Source: Actinacidiphila glaucinigra (lineage in GTDB: Bacteria > Actinomycetota > Actinomycetes > Streptomycetales > Streptomycetaceae). From it: a DNA stretch of 64,000 nt. Positions 13,473 to 21,162 of the stretch are shown piece after piece. Numbering within the stretch: the first letter of the stretch is position 1; every line of letters starts with the position of its first letter. The notes beneath the pieces were generated by a model. The model had not been told where the DNA came from and did not search any database. It saw only the letters and a list, made by a program, of their open reading frames with translations. The stretch spans positions 1 to 64,000 of the forward strand of contig NZ_FZOF01000019.1 of NCBI RefSeq assembly GCF_900188405.1, written 5' to 3'. The position numbers and the translations under genes were made by a program.

Positions 13473-14900
13473 GTGCCGCTGCGGGTCCCCGCACAGCGCC
13501 GTCGCTCGCAGGAGCCGGGGGCCGAACGCCCCGGGACGGCCGGGGCGCTCCCGGCCGTCCCGTTCAACCAGCGCGTACGTCTCCTGGTCGAGGCCGTCGA
13601 CCAGGCCGACGAGCTCGCCCTCGCCCAGGGGCTGATGGAGGCACGCGGCTGGGCGGTGCGCCGCGCCGGCCGTGAGGACGCCCCGGCCACGGCCGACGGC
13701 GGCCGCGTCGCGCTCGTCGTCGAGGTTCGGCTGAGCGGCTCCCGCCGGCGGGCCGAGAAGGCGGCGTGCGGGGCCGTGGAGCGGCTGGCGAGGACCCACC
13801 AACTCGCCCTGTGGGTCCGGGACGCGGCGCTGTTGCTGCGGCCGGACGACCCGCGGACCGAGTACCGCGTGATCCGGCGTCCCGGCGCGGGCACCGGGTG
13901 GCGCGACCGGCTCGCGCGGTGGTGGGCCGCGTGCGGCGGGCGCGGCGCGCACCGGCTGCTGCGGCTGCCGGGCGGGCTCACCCGGGAGGCCGTCGAGCGC
14001 GAGCTCACGGAACGTCCCTTGGGCGGCCTCACCTTCGCCTCCGACGCCTACGAACTGCGGCCCGCACCGCCGGAGACGGAGGAGGAGGCGACGGCCGCCG
14101 CGGGGCGCCGAGCCTCGTCCCGGGTGCGGGTGCTGCCCGGTGCGGCCGTCGCCGCGGCGGCGGTGCTGGGGTGGACGGCCCTCGACGGCAGGGGACTCCT
14201 GTGGTGGCCGCTGACCGCGGCGGCCCTCTTCTGCGCGCCGGGGGTCTACTTCGCCCTGCGCGACTCGTGGTTCTCACGCAACGCGGTCTGGCTGGTGCCG
14301 CTCGCCCTGCCGGTGGGGTGGTCGCTGGTGACCTGGCTCGGCCGGCTGATGCAGGCGTTCTACCTCGACCGCTTCGGCGTCCCGTCCGGTTCCGTCCGCT
14401 CCGCCGGGGACCTGTGGCCGTACGCGGCCGCCGCCGAACCGCTCGGCCTCGCGCTGGGGTTCGTCCTGTTCTTCACGGCGGTCGCGGGGTGGCTGCGGCA
14501 CGTGCACATCGCCAAGGGCGACAACCGCCTCGCCCTGGTCGCCCTCACCGTGCTGCTCTCGGCGGCCTTCGCGGCCACCGCGCTCCTCACCGGGGTCCAT
14601 GACGCGGACCGCGCCGCCCGGGAAGCGGCGAGCGCCGTCCACCGGGGTCACGCCCCGGCGGCGTACTTCGGGGTGCGCGGCGCCCTGATGTGCGTGGTGC
14701 CCGTCGGCGGGGGCCCCGTCCCCGTGGAGAACGGCCCGGTGCCGGCCGGCCACGCCGTCCTGTCCTTCGGTGCCTCGGGGGACTGGATCTGGCTGTGGGA
14801 CCCGGACCGTTCGCAGGCGCTGTCCGTGCGCCGGGAGGACGTGCAGCTGCTGCCCGCGCCGGCGGTCAGCGGGAATCGCCGAACAGGATGCGGTAGATGA
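13473..14900 (+). CDS. Integral membrane protein, unknown function
   Basis: This 475-residue protein starts at GTG 13473, three bases after the preceding stop. An N-terminal soluble region of ~215 residues is charged and Arg-rich. Then come about four to five hydrophobic helices (around 220-260, 270-300, 330-350, 360-385), and a soluble C-terminal ~80 residues with a tryptophan-rich GDWIWLWDP patch. The 3' end overlaps the next gene, on the opposite strand, by 35 bp. I do not recognise a family. It may act with the small acidic protein. Confidence 0.72.
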   Translation: MPLRVPAQRRRSQEPGAERPGTAGALPAVPFNQRVRLLVEAVDQADELALAQGLMEARGWAVRRAGREDAPATADGGRVALVVEVRLSGSRRRAEKAACGAVERLARTHQLALWVRDAALLLRPDDPRTEYRVIRRPGAGTGWRDRLARWWAACGGRGAHRLLRLPGGLTREAVERELTERPLGGLTFASDAYELRPAPPETEEEATAAAGRRASSRVRVLPGAAVAAAAVLGWTALDGRGLLWWPLTAAALFCAPGVYFALRDSWFSRNAVWLVPLALPVGWSLVTWLGRLMQAFYLDRFGVPSGSVRSAGDLWPYAAAAEPLGLALGFVLFFTAVAGWLRHVHIAKGDNRLALVALTVLLSAAFAATALLTGVHDADRAAREAASAVHRGHAPAAYFGVRGALMCVVPVGGGPVPVENGPVPAGHAVLSFGASGDWIWLWDPDRSQALSVRREDVQLLPAPAVSGNRRTGCGR

Positions 14901-15129
14901 TCAGGAGGACGAGCGCGCCGCCTATGGCCGCGCCCCACGTGGGCAGGTCGTAGAAGTCCTTGGTGATGGGGTGGTCGAGGAACTTCGCCGAGATCCAGCC
15001 GCCCACCACCGCGCCCGCGATGCCGATCAGCGTCGTCCCGACCACTCCGCCCGGGTCCTTGCCGGGGAGCAGTATCTTCGCGACGGCGCCCGCGATCAGG
15101 CCCAGAATGATCCAGCCGATGATGGTCAT
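14866..15129 (-). CDS. GlsB/YeaQ/YmgE family stress membrane protein
   Basis: This 87-residue protein starts MTIIGWIILGLIAGA and is almost entirely three hydrophobic helices separated by short Gly-rich turns (LPGKDPGG, GIAGAVVGGWIS). That is the pattern of the GlsB/YeaQ/YmgE (transglycosylase-associated) family, small inner-membrane proteins linked to general stress. The ATG at 15129 gives the family length; the frame is open further upstream but without hydrophobic sequence. Its stop lies inside the 3' end of the convergent membrane-protein gene. Confidence 0.85.
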   Translation of the reverse strand: MTIIGWIILGLIAGAVAKILLPGKDPGGVVGTTLIGIAGAVVGGWISAKFLDHPITKDFYDLPTWGAAIGGALVLLIIYRILFGDSR

Positions 15130-15328
15130 GCCGTCAACCTGCCACGGCCCTCCGCCCTTCATGCGTGCCGAGACGGAGCCATGGGCAAGCCGTGACACGG
15201 CGGTTGCACTTCTCAGCGGACTCCCGGCTTCGCCGCGGCGAGCGGACCGGGGTGCGAAAACCGGATGCGTCCGGCGGCGGCGGTTCTGCAGGATCGCCGG
15301 GTCAGCCGGTTCGAGCCAGGAGGCCCCC

Positions 15329-15727
15329 GTGGTGCGTCGCACGATCGTCCCGACCCTGTTCCCACCGCCCGGTTACGCGCACGCCGCGGTCGTCGAGGCC
15401 GGGCAGCGGCTCGCCTTCATGGCCGGTTCCGTACCGCTGGACGCCCAGGGCGCCCTGGTGGGGCCCGGCGATCCGGTCGCCCAGGCACACCAGGTCGTCG
15501 CCAACCTCGACAAGGCCCTGCGCGCCGTGGGCAGCGGCCTGGAGCACGTCGTGGCCAGCACGGTCTACGTCGTGGGCGCCGACCCCGCGGACCTGTCGCG
15601 GGTCTGGGAGGTCGTACGGGCCTCGGGGCTGGGCGAGGGGCCCCACACGTCGACGCTGCTCGGGGTCGGCTGCCTCGGGTACACCGGCCAGTTGGTGGAG
15701 GTCACCGCGACGGCGGTGGTGCCCTGA
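15329..15727 (+). CDS. RidA/YjgF family protein
   Basis: RidA-type enzymes deaminate reactive enamine/imine intermediates. The 132-residue product carries typical family sequence: VEAGQRLAFMAGSVPLD, a Gly-rich DPVAQAHQVVANLDKAL helix and the C-terminal strand GQLVEVTATAVV. The start follows AGGAGG at 15319-15324. The canonical C-terminal catalytic Arg is not obvious, so it may belong to one of the non-deaminating subgroups. It is followed 82 bp later by the flavin-oxidase-like gene in the same direction. Confidence 0.85.
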   Translation: MVRRTIVPTLFPPPGYAHAAVVEAGQRLAFMAGSVPLDAQGALVGPGDPVAQAHQVVANLDKALRAVGSGLEHVVASTVYVVGADPADLSRVWEVVRASGLGEGPHTSTLLGVGCLGYTGQLVEVTATAVVP

Positions 15728-15809
15728 CCCGCGCCGGGCGGGGAGGCGTCCCTCGCGCCGGTCCTGGGAAACCCGCGACGATCACGCGGGGCCCGGATAG
15801 CTTCGCCGT

Positions 15810-16253
15810 ATGACTCTAACACTGCGCGAGCGGCACGCCGGGGCGATGGTCCGGCTCAGGGACGACGAGGACGTGTGGGTGGCGACGGCGGACGGGGAGG
15901 GCGCGCCGTGCCTGGTCCCGCTGTCGTTCTGGTGGGACGGGCAGGAGTTGTGGCTCGCCACCCGGAGGACGAATCCCACCGGGCGGAACCTGGAGGCATC
16001 GGGACGGGTGCGGCTGAGCCTGGGGCACACCCGGGATCTGGTGCTCATCGACGGCACCGCACGGGTCGTGGAGTTCGCGCGGCTGCCGCACGGCGTCGGC
16101 GACGCCTTCGCGGCGAAGGCCGTGTGGGATCCCCGCGGTGACGGACCTTCCTACGCGTTCTACGCGGTCCGGCCGCAATGGGTGCAGGCCTGGGGGACGG
16201 TGACCGAGATGCGAGACCGGGACCTGATGAAGGAAGGGGTGTGGCTATTCTGA
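15810..16253 (+). CDS. Pyridoxamine 5'-phosphate oxidase-like/F420-type split-barrel protein
   Basis: The 147-residue product has the split beta-barrel pattern of PPOX-like flavin or F420 binding proteins: LRDDEDVWVATADGEGAPCLVPLSFWWDG at the start (two strands and a turn), then LSLGHTRDLVLIDGTARVVEF, and a C-terminal FYAVRPQWVQAWG. Such proteins bind FMN or F420 and reduce or oxidise small molecules. The substrate is unknown. It has no close operon partner downstream. Confidence 0.8.
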   Translation: MTLTLRERHAGAMVRLRDDEDVWVATADGEGAPCLVPLSFWWDGQELWLATRRTNPTGRNLEASGRVRLSLGHTRDLVLIDGTARVVEFARLPHGVGDAFAAKAVWDPRGDGPSYAFYAVRPQWVQAWGTVTEMRDRDLMKEGVWLF

Positions 16254-16468
16254 TCTCCGAGCACTGATATGCACAGCGGGCTGCCTTAAGTTGCCGGTTT
16301 TACGTCGCACATGAGGCAGTGGATCTTCGGATTTCGTTGTCCGGAGACTCTTGACGGGGGCTTGACGGGCGCGGTTTCATCCTCGGAAACGGAAGTGAAT
16401 ATTCCGTTCCGTGTTTCCCTGGACCGGAGGCGGTAGCCCCCTCAAGCCCGACCCGATCGGATGCGCGC

Positions 16469-17890
16469 ATGACCGACACGCTCCACCCGCCGACGGCCCC
16501 GCACTCGCCGCTCGCCCCGCCCATCGAGGCGCCCAAGTCGCTCAAGAGGTCGATCGGCGTGGTCGGCGGAACGCTTCTGACGCTGTCGTGCCTGACGCCC
16601 GCCTCCTCGCTCTTCGTCATCGTGCCCCCGCTCTTCGCCGACCTGGGAACCGGGACGGCGCTGACGATCGTGGTCGCCGCGGTCCTCTGCGTCGCGGTGG
16701 CGTTCTGCTATTCGGAACTCGGCACGCTGATACCGAGCGCGGGCGGCGAGTACGCCATGGTCGGCACGCTCATCGGGAGGCTGGCCGGATGGATCGTGTT
16801 CGTACTGTCCCTGATCGTCGTGATGATCGTGCCGCCGATCATCGCGCTCGGCACGGGTGAGTACCTGGCGCCGATCATGCAGATCGACCCGAAGATCGCG
16901 GGCGCCGCCGTCATGCTGCTCGCCACCGTCATGGGTCTGCTGGACCTGCGGGCCAACGCCTGGATCACCGGCATCTTCCTGGTCCTGGAGGTCGTCGCGG
17001 CGGCGGTGGTGGCCTTCCTCGGCTTCTCCCACAGCTCGCGGCCGGCCTCGGTGCTGATCCACCCGGTGACCGAGGCCGGGCACGGGGTGAGCACGGCCGT
17101 CACGGCGGGGACGATCATCGCGGGCCTGGCGATCGCGCTCTTCGTGCTGCAGGGCTTCAGCACGGCCGTGTACCTGTCCGAGGAGATGGAGAACCCGCGG
17201 CGCACGGTCTCGCGGACCGTGCTGTGGACGCTCGGCATCGGCGCCGTCGTGGTGATAGTGCCGACGATCGCGATCACGCTGGGCGCGCCCGACATGAACT
17301 CCCTGATGGCCGGCGACCTCTCCGCGCTCGTACAGGGCTGGAGCAACTCTGCGGTCGGCACCTTCATCAGCCTCTGCATCGCGCTGGCCATCATCAACGC
17401 GGGCATCGTGATGGTCATCCAGAACTCCCGGGTGCTGTACGCCTCCGCGCGGGACCGCGCCTGGCCGGCCCCGGTCAACAGGGCCTTCGGCACGCTGAGC
17501 AAGCGGTTCGGCGCCCCGTGGATCGCGACGCTCGCGGTGGGCGTGCCCGGCGCCGTGCTCTGCTTCGTACCGGTGGAGACGCTGAGCGGCGTCACCGGTG
17601 TCGCCGTCGCCGCGATGTACATCGTCGTCGCGCTCGCGGCCCTCGGCTCGCGCCGCGGCGGGCACAAGGAGCGCGCGGCCTGGCGCATGCCGCTGTGGCC
17701 CGCGGTGCCGCTGCTGCTGGTCGTCGTGCTGGCGTACGTGCTGACCCAGCAGACCGCGACGGACCTGGTGATCACCGGTGTGATCGTCGCCGCCTCGCTC
17801 GCCTACTGGCTCTGCTACCTCCGGCCGCGGCAGAGCACCCGCTGGGTGATCTCCGTGCCCGAGGAGGAGATGGGCCTGGAGAACGTCTGA
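16469..17890 (+). CDS. APC-family amino acid permease
   Basis: This 473-residue polytopic membrane protein has about twelve hydrophobic helices. The APC signature comes early (GGTLLTLSCLTPASSLFVI and GGEYAMVGTLIGRL), with the unwound first helix typical of the amino acid-polyamine-organocation superfamily. The ATG at 16469 follows a 215-bp spacer with no other gene. Substrate cannot be predicted. The gene is flanked on its 3' side by a strong hairpin and then by the severed end of comEC. Confidence 0.88.
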   Translation: MTDTLHPPTAPHSPLAPPIEAPKSLKRSIGVVGGTLLTLSCLTPASSLFVIVPPLFADLGTGTALTIVVAAVLCVAVAFCYSELGTLIPSAGGEYAMVGTLIGRLAGWIVFVLSLIVVMIVPPIIALGTGEYLAPIMQIDPKIAGAAVMLLATVMGLLDLRANAWITGIFLVLEVVAAAVVAFLGFSHSSRPASVLIHPVTEAGHGVSTAVTAGTIIAGLAIALFVLQGFSTAVYLSEEMENPRRTVSRTVLWTLGIGAVVVIVPTIAITLGAPDMNSLMAGDLSALVQGWSNSAVGTFISLCIALAIINAGIVMVIQNSRVLYASARDRAWPAPVNRAFGTLSKRFGAPWIATLAVGVPGAVLCFVPVETLSGVTGVAVAAMYIVVALAALGSRRGGHKERAAWRMPLWPAVPLLLVVVLAYVLTQQTATDLVITGVIVAASLAYWLCYLRPRQSTRWVISVPEEEMGLENV

Positions 17891-17916
17891 GCCGCCGCCC
17901 GTCCCCGGCACCCGTG

Positions 17917-17949
17917 GGGCCCGTACCGGTCGTGCACCGGTGCGGGCCC
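17917..17949. terminator. Terminator after the permease gene
   Basis: A 14-bp stem, GGGCCCGTACCGGT pairing with ACCGGTGCGGGCCC (one G-T pair), encloses a 5-nt loop. It sits 27 bp after the permease stop and inside the antisense comEC remnant. Confidence 0.8.
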
Positions 17950-18118
17950 TTCGCCGTCCCCGCCCGGCCCGCTCCGCGGCGGGCGGCGGACCGGCCGCGG
18001 CCGCCCGCAGTCCCTCCCGGTCGCCCAGGACGGCGACCGGCCCGTCCCGGTCGGTGCGCAGCACGGTGGTGCCCTGGGCGCGCAGCGCGGCGAGGGTGCG
18101 GGGGGACGGGTGCCCGTA
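17950..18118 (-). pseudogene. comEC: Severed 3' fragment of comEC
   Basis: Read on the minus strand this stretch encodes PYGHPSPRTLAALRA, then TVLRTDRDGPVAVLGD, which is the conserved end of the ComEC metallo-beta-lactamase-like domain. The matching 5' part of the gene lies 8.2 kb away at 26292-28586 in the same orientation, ending ...SCGAGN. Joining both at the shared AACCCG codons gives an unbroken frame (GAGN-PYGHP). The fragment has no start codon or ribosome site. Its frame has no stop until 16442-16444, reading antisense through the permease gene, so the original terminus is unclear. Confidence 0.85.
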
Positions 18119-18124
18119 CGGGTT
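18119..18124. other. attL core of the integrated element
   Basis: CGGGTT here joins the comEC 3' fragment to the element. On the chromosome side stands GTGCCCGTA; on the element side TCCGAAGGCTTGTGAC. Combining the element-side sequences of both ends rebuilds an attP whose arms GTCGTGATCCTTCGG and CCGAAGGCTTGTGAC are inverted repeats at 11 of 15 positions around a GTTT centre. Confidence 0.82.
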
Positions 18125-18190
18125 TCCGAAGGCTTGTGACTTGCAGTTCTAGCACATTGGCCGGCGCGTCAACCCATCATCGCGATGCGC

Positions 18191-18412
18191 TCACACCACG
18201 AAGAACCCGCGCGGGATCACCTTCCGCAGCCTGCCTTCGGCCACGAGCACTCCGACCGCGCGCACGGCTGTCGATTGGCTTATGTCGTACTCCGCGCTCA
18301 GCGCCACGGTGCCCGGGAACCGCTCTCCGCGCTGCCACTCCCCAGCGTCGAGCCGGCGCCGTAGATCGTCGGCAACCTGAGGGGCGAAGGGAACGGAGCG
18401 GTCAAGATCCAT
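18191..18412 (-). CDS. Minimal GntR-type winged-helix regulator
   Basis: The 73-residue product is just one winged helix-turn-helix of the GntR type: VADDLRRRLDAGEW, then SAEYDISQSTAVRAVGVLVAEG, then the wing LRKVIPRGFFVV. There is no effector domain, so it is likely a DNA-binding switch or excision/transfer regulator of the element, like the small regulators of actinobacterial integrative elements. It is divergent from the rightward operon, with two direct copies of GCACTAGTC between them. Confidence 0.78.
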   Translation of the reverse strand: MDLDRSVPFAPQVADDLRRRLDAGEWQRGERFPGTVALSAEYDISQSTAVRAVGVLVAEGRLRKVIPRGFFVV

Positions 18413-18425
18413 GTACTCAGCGTGG

Positions 18426-18472
18426 GCACTAGTCCGCTGTTCGGCTATCGCAGTAGTGCACTAGTCAGCTAG
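18426..18472. promoter_or_regulatory. Candidate GntR operators (two GCACTAGTC copies)
   Basis: GCACTAGTC occurs at 18426-18434 and 18458-18466, exactly 32 bp apart (about three helical turns). A further CTAGT half-site lies at 18469-18473. They lie just upstream of the GntR start, between divergent genes, the usual place for autoregulation. Binding is inference. Confidence 0.5.
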
Positions 18473-18484
18473 TCTCGAACCGGC

Positions 18485-18529
18485 GAATAAAACGCCCCAG
18501 GGTGACCGGGCAGGGTCAACACCTGGGGC
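18485..18529 (-). terminator. Hairpin with T-run on the minus strand
   Basis: GCCCCAGG (18494-18501) pairs with CCTGGGGC (18522-18529), with extra inner pairing. On the minus strand the stem is followed by GTTTTATT. It would stop leftward transcription before the GntR operators, insulating or attenuating the regulator. Confidence 0.5.
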
Positions 18530-18553
18530 TAACCGAAGATTGGAGCTTCGGCT

Positions 18554-18841
18554 ATGTGGAACCTTATCGCTGCGCTCGTCGCGTGGCTCTTGCCCGCTCA
18601 TGGTCGTCGTCGCGCAGCAGCACCGCAGCCGGCACAGCGGGTCCGACGCGTCCGCAGCGCGCTACCCGCCCACCGTTCTCCGCGCCCAGCGACAGTGTTC
18701 GACGCCGACAGCCTGCCGCTCGTGCCCCGGTATCTCGTCCACCACGAACGTGCCGAGGAAGCGCGACGACAGCGGGAACGGCGCCGTGCTCTCGCGCTGG
18801 CAGCCATGGGGCAGGACTACGCGCGGGAGAGTGCGGCATGA
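18554..18841 (+). CDS. Small element protein with N-terminal hydrophobic segment
   Basis: This 95-residue product starts MWNLIAALVAWLLPAHGRRR, a short hydrophobic segment followed by Arg, and the rest is Arg/Ala-rich and basic. A GGAG lies 9-12 bp upstream. The stop overlaps the next start as ATGA, so the two genes are coupled. Proteins of this look sit near the regulator in many Streptomyces plasmids and integrative elements. Function is unknown; membrane association is inferred. Confidence 0.65.
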   Translation: MWNLIAALVAWLLPAHGRRRAAAPQPAQRVRRVRSALPAHRSPRPATVFDADSLPLVPRYLVHHERAEEARRQRERRRALALAAMGQDYARESAA

Positions 18842-19332
18842 ACGCTGCGGCAAAGCCTTGCGGCAACCTTCCCGACGCGCCCGCTGACAGCTGGCGGTAC
18901 GGGGCCTGCAACCTTCCGGCTGACCACAGTGGCGACCACGTGAACGACGCGTGCCACACATGGGCCCGAACCCCGGCGCGCGGCATGAGCGAAGGAATCG
19001 CCGGGCTGCGACTGCTCCCGTGGACTGAACTGAACGGGAAGCCCGCGTACACGCCAGACGACAATCCGAGCGGTCTGATCGCGCGCCTTGCCGACGAGAC
19101 TGAGCACGCGCAGATCGAACGCGCAGCAGATGTGCTGTCGAAGATCACGGAACTGCTCGACTTGAGCAAGACGACGCGGCTCATCAACGAACCGTCCCGC
19201 GTGCTGCTCACTGCCGCGTCCACCTCGCTCGTGGACGTGCTGCGGGTCGCTGTGTCGCGCGGTATGCGCCTTGACGGGATGCGTACCGACGACAGCACGG
19301 AGGACGAGCCCGCGGAGCCCACTGGTGGGTGA
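18838..19332 (+). CDS. Hypothetical element protein with Cys/His N-terminus
   Basis: The 164-residue product begins with a Cys/His cluster (C8, C24, H31, H35, C40, H41; 'CNLPADHSGDH'), suggesting a small metal-binding knuckle. A helical middle (ADETEHAQIERAADVLSKITELL) and an acidic tail follow. It overlaps the preceding gene by 4 bp and the following one by a few bases. I know similar Cys-His openings from Streptomyces phage and plasmid proteins of unknown role. Confidence 0.65.
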   Translation: MNAAAKPCGNLPDAPADSWRYGACNLPADHSGDHVNDACHTWARTPARGMSEGIAGLRLLPWTELNGKPAYTPDDNPSGLIARLADETEHAQIERAADVLSKITELLDLSKTTRLINEPSRVLLTAASTSLVDVLRVAVSRGMRLDGMRTDDSTEDEPAEPTGG

Positions 19333-19333
19333 C

Positions 19334-19561
19334 ATGTGGGAGCACGCCCCGTGGCCGGAAGTCGTCGCGTCGCTGTTGGCTGAGCTTGCCGAGCCCCGTG
19401 CGCTGATGACGCTCCGGGTGAGCCACGACAGCGGGCGCACCTTCGGCCGGACCGTGGAGACGACGCAGACCGATCACCTGCCTCCGATGGCTTCGCAGGT
19501 ATGGCCTCCGTGCGCGTGTGTCACGTGTGTGCCCGGTAACCGATGGCGGCAGGCAGGCTGA
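19334..19561 (+). CDS. Small hypothetical protein closing the rightward operon
   Basis: The 75-residue product starts at ATG 19334; an in-frame GTG at 19325 overlapping the upstream stop is an alternative. It has a C-terminal CACVTC pair of cysteines that may bind metal. It is the last gene before the terminator at 19572. Function is unknown. Confidence 0.55.
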   Translation: MWEHAPWPEVVASLLAELAEPRALMTLRVSHDSGRTFGRTVETTQTDHLPPMASQVWPPCACVTCVPGNRWRQAG

Positions 19562-19571
19562 CAACGCAAGA

Positions 19572-19615
19572 GAGCCCCGCACCGACCGGCCTGAAGGCTG
19601 ATCATTGCGGGGCTC
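19572..19615 (+). terminator. Terminator of the left rightward operon
   Basis: GAGCCCCGCA (19572-19581) pairs with TGCGGGGCTC (19606-19615), a perfect 10-bp stem around a structured loop, 10 bp after the last stop. Confidence 0.8.
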
Positions 19616-19677
19616 ACTCGTTCACGCGGCCAGCCGGCTGAGGCAATCCACCTCAGCACAAGCCCAGTTGCGGCACC

Positions 19678-20226
19678 ATGCCGACCATGGATGAAGGCAG
19701 CGCCGCAGTCATCGCGGCAGCATTCGGCATCGCTGGCACCCTGCTTGGCTCACTCGGGGGCGCACTCGTCGCTGCCCGTTCGGCGCGCAAGCAAGTGCGA
19801 GATCAGGAAGGAGCGGAGCACCGCAACTGGCTACGGCAGGAGCGGCAGAAGGCGTACGGAGCGCTTATTGATGCTTGCTATAGAACCAGAGATGCTCTGC
19901 TCGCTATCCGACGGGCGCGGATGGCTGGTGATGGCTCGCCACCACGCCACGACGTCGCAAACCCGCTTGTGCAAGAGCACTTGGCTTCCATACAAGCGGC
20001 CACAAGCGTCGTGGCACTGATCGCGCTCGTAGGTCCCGAGCAGATGTACAGGCAGGCCAACCGAACCGTGACACAGCTCCAGGGGATAGGGGTAGAGCTT
20101 TTTCAGGAGCGGGAAGACTGGTTTGCTGAGAACACATCCGCAATGCAGCAATTCAGCGGGCAGCTGAGCGCGTTCACGCAGGATGCGCACGCTGTGATCG
20201 CTGGCGACGCGGATGCCGCCTTGTGA
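19678..20226 (+). CDS. Membrane-anchored helical protein, paralogue A
   Basis: This 182-residue protein has a Gly/Ala-rich hydrophobic N-terminal segment (about 8-35, AFGIAGTLLGSLGGALVAA), then a basic stretch (RSARKQVRDQEGAEHR) and a long mostly helical domain. The start region (CGGCACCATGCCG, no Shine-Dalgarno) is repeated at the next gene, and a second in-frame ATG three codons on could be the real start. It is a divergent paralogue of the protein encoded 21 bp downstream. Codon usage is AT-richer than in core genes (TTATTG, CTATAG), which marks it as cargo. Function is unknown; related anchors are widespread in Streptomyces. Confidence 0.7.
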   Translation: MPTMDEGSAAVIAAAFGIAGTLLGSLGGALVAARSARKQVRDQEGAEHRNWLRQERQKAYGALIDACYRTRDALLAIRRARMAGDGSPPRHDVANPLVQEHLASIQAATSVVALIALVGPEQMYRQANRTVTQLQGIGVELFQEREDWFAENTSAMQQFSGQLSAFTQDAHAVIAGDADAAL

Positions 20227-20247
20227 GCCTGGCGTCCCTACGGCACC

Positions 20248-20817
20248 ATGCCGGACATGGACGCTGGGACAGCCGCCGTACTAGGGGCACTTGCGGGTTC
20301 GGTAGCGACGATAGGCGCAGCGCTGGCCACGGGTTGGGCACAGCGAGAGGGGGCGCGCATCGCTGCCCGCGCAGAGCATCGAAGGGAGAGGCGAGAACCC
20401 CGTCTTGAGATCTACAAGGAATTCATTTCCGTGACTTCATCGTTCCGTGTCGAATCTATGTCTTACACCCATCGTGAGCTCATACCCGATGATCTCGGCG
20501 AAGAAGCGGCCGACTCAATCAGCGAAGCGGCGGCGCGGCTCAAAAAGAGTGCGACGGACGTAGCTTTGGCTGGTCCGCGTCGAGTCAGCCAGGAAGCCAT
20601 AAAAATCGACCGTCTAGGCAACAAACTCGCAGCCCGCATCTCCCTGCTCGCCCACTTGACGCAAACTGCAGACGCTCTAATCGACGGTAAGCGACTCCAG
20701 CGAAGTTTCCGTAGGGACGTTGTAGCCCTTGCCAGGAAAGTCAACCGAGCGATAGACGATTTTGCCCTTCGGGCGCAAGCGGCATTGGACGACGATGGCA
20801 GCCTAGGTAGGCGCTAA
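20248..20817 (+). CDS. Membrane-anchored helical protein, paralogue B
   Basis: The 189-residue product begins MPDMDAGTAAVLGALAGS with one hydrophobic segment (about 8-30), then ARAEHRRERREPRLEIYKEF, and a long charged helical domain to the end. Order, length and N-terminal layout match the preceding gene, indicating an old duplication. The pair is followed by a 345-bp gene-free stretch. Its topology (one anchor, cytoplasmic helical bundle) would suit a sensor or an exclusion-type protein, but nothing in the sequence proves that. Confidence 0.7.
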   Translation: MPDMDAGTAAVLGALAGSVATIGAALATGWAQREGARIAARAEHRRERREPRLEIYKEFISVTSSFRVESMSYTHRELIPDDLGEEAADSISEAAARLKKSATDVALAGPRRVSQEAIKIDRLGNKLAARISLLAHLTQTADALIDGKRLQRSFRRDVVALARKVNRAIDDFALRAQAALDDDGSLGRR

Positions 20818-21162
20818 TCGACACCGGCCCCGAACGGGCTCATGCGCCTCCGCGTGCCATGGCCGATCACCTCCTGCCGGCGGTAACAGTGCGTGCGTGT
20901 GTCGCACGTCACATCAGGGTGTTTGAACTGGGCAAACCGGACAGCGCCCTCCCCCGCGTTCATCGTCCCCACCCCCTAGCAGGTGGTCCCCCACCCCCTG
21001 GGCACCGTGCGTGACGGTCGAGCGATCGGCGTCAGCACGGTCAGTCGCCTGATCCCCCGGCAGGTCGGGGGCAGTCGGCTGTGTCCGTCCGCTGGGTATG
21101 CCCGGGTACGCCGAAAGGGCCGCTCAGCACGCGCTGTGCCAAGCGACCCCACCGACAGACGG
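20818..21162. other. Gene-free interval in the element
   Basis: These 345 bp hold no supported gene. They contain a duplicated CCCCACCCCCT at about 20968 and 20989, and a hairpin, CCCCCG (21054-21059) with CGGGGG (21066-21071). The hairpin may terminate the leftward operon ending at 21163. Confidence 0.5.
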
